The position numbers and the translations under genes were made by a program. The notes below the pieces were generated by a model. That model did not search any database. It saw only the letters and a list, made by a program, of their open reading frames with translations, and was not told the origin of the DNA. A stretch of 6,281 nt of DNA from Nanobdellati archaeon (lineage in GTDB: Archaea > EX4484-52 > JAADEF01), in contig WAOB01000036.1 in the NCBI GenBank assembly GCA_015521505.1, forward strand, positions 1 to 6,281. The letters run 5' to 3'. Positions 4,771-6,281 of this stretch are shown here, piece after piece (within the stretch, counting starts at the first letter, position 1; every line of letters begins with the position of its first letter).

Positions 4771-6281
4771 TTATAATTTAAACTTCTTCAAAAATGCCTC
4801 CAACTCTTCAATCTTTGTTTTAACTTCTTCTAAACTTTTCATGTAGTTACTTATATTGCTTTCTATTTCTTTGATTGATGCATGAATCTCTTCACTAGCA
4901 GCGGCGGTTGATTCAATTGCAACTGATATTTTATCGGAAAATTCCTCTATTTCTTTAATTTTACCCAATTGTGTCTTTAAGTTTTTACTTATTTCTTCCA
5001 TTCTCTTCATCACCTTCATTATCTCCTCGTAAATTTTGCCAAAGATGTTGATCAAGTCTCCTATTTGATTTGTATACTGTTTTATCAACTCAGTAGATTT
5101 GCCTATGGTTTTGTTCATGGATTCAATTCTGTTCAATACTTCATTAACAATGTTTTCTATCTGCTCTGCAGATTTGGTTGAATTTTCAGCTAACTTTCTA
5201 ATCTCATCAGCAACTACAGCAAATCCTCTTCCATACTCTCCAGCTCTAGCAGCTTCGATTGCGGCATTTAAAGCAAGAAGATTTGTTTGTTCAGCAATTC
5301 CAGTTATTACATCTATAATCCTTATGATTTGTTTAGATTTCTCACCCAAATCGTTTATTTCGTTTGAAATATTTGTGAAAACATCCAGAGTATTCTTTGT
5401 TGCTACGGTTGCAGTTTCTGCATGACGTTTACCTATATTTATATCCTTTTCTACCTCTTTAAATACGTTAAAGGTTTCATTTGTAAAATTGAAAATGCTT
5501 TCAAATACATTTGTAAAGTTTTTAATCTCGTTGTTTATTTTATCAATGTTAGATGCTAATTGCTGAGCATCATTAGCTATTTGCTCCGTTGCTTTTGTTA
5601 TTTGTCCTACAGAGCTTTTACTTTCCTTAATAAAGTTATAAGTTTGATCATATGTGTTTTTAAACATTTCAACATCATCATACATCTGCTTTATTATAGA
5701 TCTAATATTATCTCTAATATTTAATAATATTTGTTTCATATCTCTAATGGCTTGATTTTTATCCTCGATTTCTAAACTTACGCTTAGATTTCCTTTGGAG
5801 ATTTCATCTGCAAATTTTTTCATCGTTTGTATTCCTTGTATTAAAGCTTTGTTTATTTCTACAATCTTTTGTTCTTTTTCTTTGACATTTCTTAAATCGT
5901 ATAACATTTTAAGAACAGCAACATTTTCTCCCTTTTTATTTTTTATTGGAGTTGTGTATATTATTACAGGTATCTTTTCACCATTTCTATTGATTATATG
6001 AAGTTCTCTTTTGGTTGATTTGACTATATTATTTAGAACCATATAGCTTGAACATCTTGGCGTATGACAGGCAGGATTTTTCTCATAGTGAGTATATTCG
6101 TAACAGTGTTTTATACCCATCAACTCACTTCTACTATAACCAAACAGTTTCTCAGCTGCTGGATTCATATAGATACATAGGAAGTTTCTATCGGTTATAT
6201 AAGCTGGAATTTCTAAATGTTCAAGCATACTAGTTATTATCTTAAATTCAAGACTATCTTTAAAATCTTTGGATAAGCTCA
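4771..6281 (-). CDS. Methyl-accepting chemotaxis protein with PAS sensor, 5' end beyond window
   Basis: Chemoreceptor that controls CheA through CheW. Numbering here is from the Met codon at 6228, but the frame stays open for 17 more codons to the window edge, without another start and without a Shine-Dalgarno before 6228. The true start is therefore probably off the right edge. Order of parts: PAS domain (about 1-115; [26 protein letters not shown]) with cysteines 42, 54 and 59; HAMP-like segment (about 131-176; [10 protein letters not shown], then AIRDMKQIL); long coiled-coil arms; and the signalling tip at about 308-346 ([35 protein letters not shown]). [10 protein letters not shown] at 442-451 fits the methylation consensus with Glu446-Glu447. 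About 22 heptads per arm can be fitted on each side of the tip, suggesting the 44-heptad class (inference). There is no hydrophobic membrane span in the visible part and no C-terminal NWETF-like tether. It could be a soluble receptor, or have a membrane part upstream. Confidence 0.95.
   Translation of the reverse strand, partial: SLSKDFKDSLEFKIITSMLEHLEIPAYITDRNFLCIYMNPAAEKLFGYSRSELMGIKHCYEYTHYEKNPACHTPRCSSYMVLNNIVKSTKRELHIINRNGEKIPVIIYTTPIKNKKGENVAVLKMLYDLRNVKEKEQKIVEINKALIQGIQTMKKFADEISKGNLSVSLEIEDKNQAIRDMKQILLNIRDNIRSIIKQMYDDVEMFKNTYDQTYNFIKESKSSVGQITKATEQIANDAQQLASNIDKINNEIKNFTNVFESIFNFTNETFNVFKEVEKDINIGKRHAETATVATKNTLDVFTNISNEINDLGEKSKQIIRIIDVITGIAEQTNLLALNAAIEAARAGEYGRGFAVVADEIRKLAENSTKSAEQIENIVNEVLNRIESMNKTIGKSTELIKQYTNQIGDLINIFGKIYEEIMKVMKRMEEISKNLKTQLGKIKEIEEFSDKISVAIESTAAASEEIHASIKEIESNISNYMKSLEEVKTKIEELEAFLKKFKL

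Larger units (their letters stand above)
1..6281 (-). other. Chemotaxis operon mcp-cheY-cheW-cheA-cheC-cheC-cheD-cheR, open at both ends
   Basis: Eight genes lie head to tail on the minus strand with no room for internal terminators. The junctions are: mcp to cheY, 12-base gap; cheY to cheW, 6-base gap; cheW to cheA, 4-base ATGA overlap; cheA to the first cheC, 4-base ATGA overlap; first to second cheC, 3-base gap; second cheC to cheD, 11-base overlap; cheD to cheR, 4-base ATGA overlap. This spacing implies one polycistronic message with translational coupling. All eight products belong to a single pathway, from receptor through kinase to response regulator plus adaptation enzymes. No promoter is visible, so transcription most likely starts beyond the right edge. 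That it is a single transcript is inferred from spacing alone. Confidence 0.85.

Noticed and set aside
4759..4785. Possible TATA box or internal promoter (AT-rich TTTAAATTATAAATA in the message) before cheY
   Set aside because: The sequence is the end of mcp (codons for KFKL and the stop). If it were an archaeal TATA box the expected start point, about 25 bases downstream, would fall inside cheY after its ATG. General AT richness explains it.
4529..4846. 105-codon plus-strand open frame opposite cheY and the mcp end
   Set aside because: It is antisense to clearly conserved receiver and receptor sequence; the Ser/Ile/Phe-rich translation looks like a shadow of the real genes.
5099..5425. 108-codon plus-strand open frame opposite the receptor signalling tip
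   Set aside because: Antisense to the most conserved part of the receptor; the apparent hydrophobic protein is the complement of Ala/Glu-rich helix codons.
1..6281. tRNA, rRNA, CRISPR array, insertion sequence, rho-independent terminator or riboswitch
   Set aside because: Coding genes cover nearly every base, gaps are 12 bases or less, and no long direct or inverted repeats were seen by eye on either strand.

Overview
The window is almost entirely filled by one tightly packed chemotaxis operon on the minus strand. In transcription order (right to left) it reads: methyl-accepting chemotaxis receptor (mcp, open at the right edge), cheY, cheW, cheA, two tandem cheC-family genes, cheD, and cheR (running off the left edge). 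The longest non-coding gap is 12 bases, and four of the seven junctions are true overlaps (three ATGA stop/start fusions and one 11-base overlap). No promoter, terminator, RNA gene, mobile element or CRISPR array is visible. The operon promoter must lie beyond the right edge.

Organism: the DNA is AT-rich (roughly 30% G+C by spot counts of a few lines), with heavy use of AUA and AGA codons, though CGA and CGC also occur. Several Shine-Dalgarno sequences are of the GGTGAT or GGGGTG type. The CheC/CheD/CheR branch, an archaeal/Thermotoga-like P2 domain in CheA and a receptor with very long signalling arms are features shared by Thermotogae, Firmicutes and motile Euryarchaeota. The cheA-cheC-cheC-cheD run recalls Thermococcales che clusters as I remember them. 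I cannot decide between an AT-rich archaeon and an AT-rich, possibly thermophilic, bacterium from this window alone.

How the parts work together: the receptor (PAS, HAMP-like and signalling hairpin; no membrane segment in the visible part) docks through CheW onto the CheA kinase. CheA phosphorylates itself on His45 and passes the phosphate to Asp52 of CheY, which goes to the motor. CheR methylates and CheD deamidates receptor Glu/Gln sites, and CheC proteins dephosphorylate CheY-P, normally under CheD control. No cheB methylesterase is in view.

The less ordinary points are these. Both CheC paralogues have lost the catalytic Glu of the second phosphatase site (Arg in both). CheD has Ala in place of the Thr expected in its Cys-His-Thr triad. 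The receptor PAS domain carries a cysteine cluster. Ribosome-binding sites are written into the last codons of the preceding genes. A small inverted repeat covers the cheY start codon, where no Shine-Dalgarno sequence is seen. Overall this is a recognisable chemotaxis operon with some lineage-specific changes. I do not see an unknown system in it.
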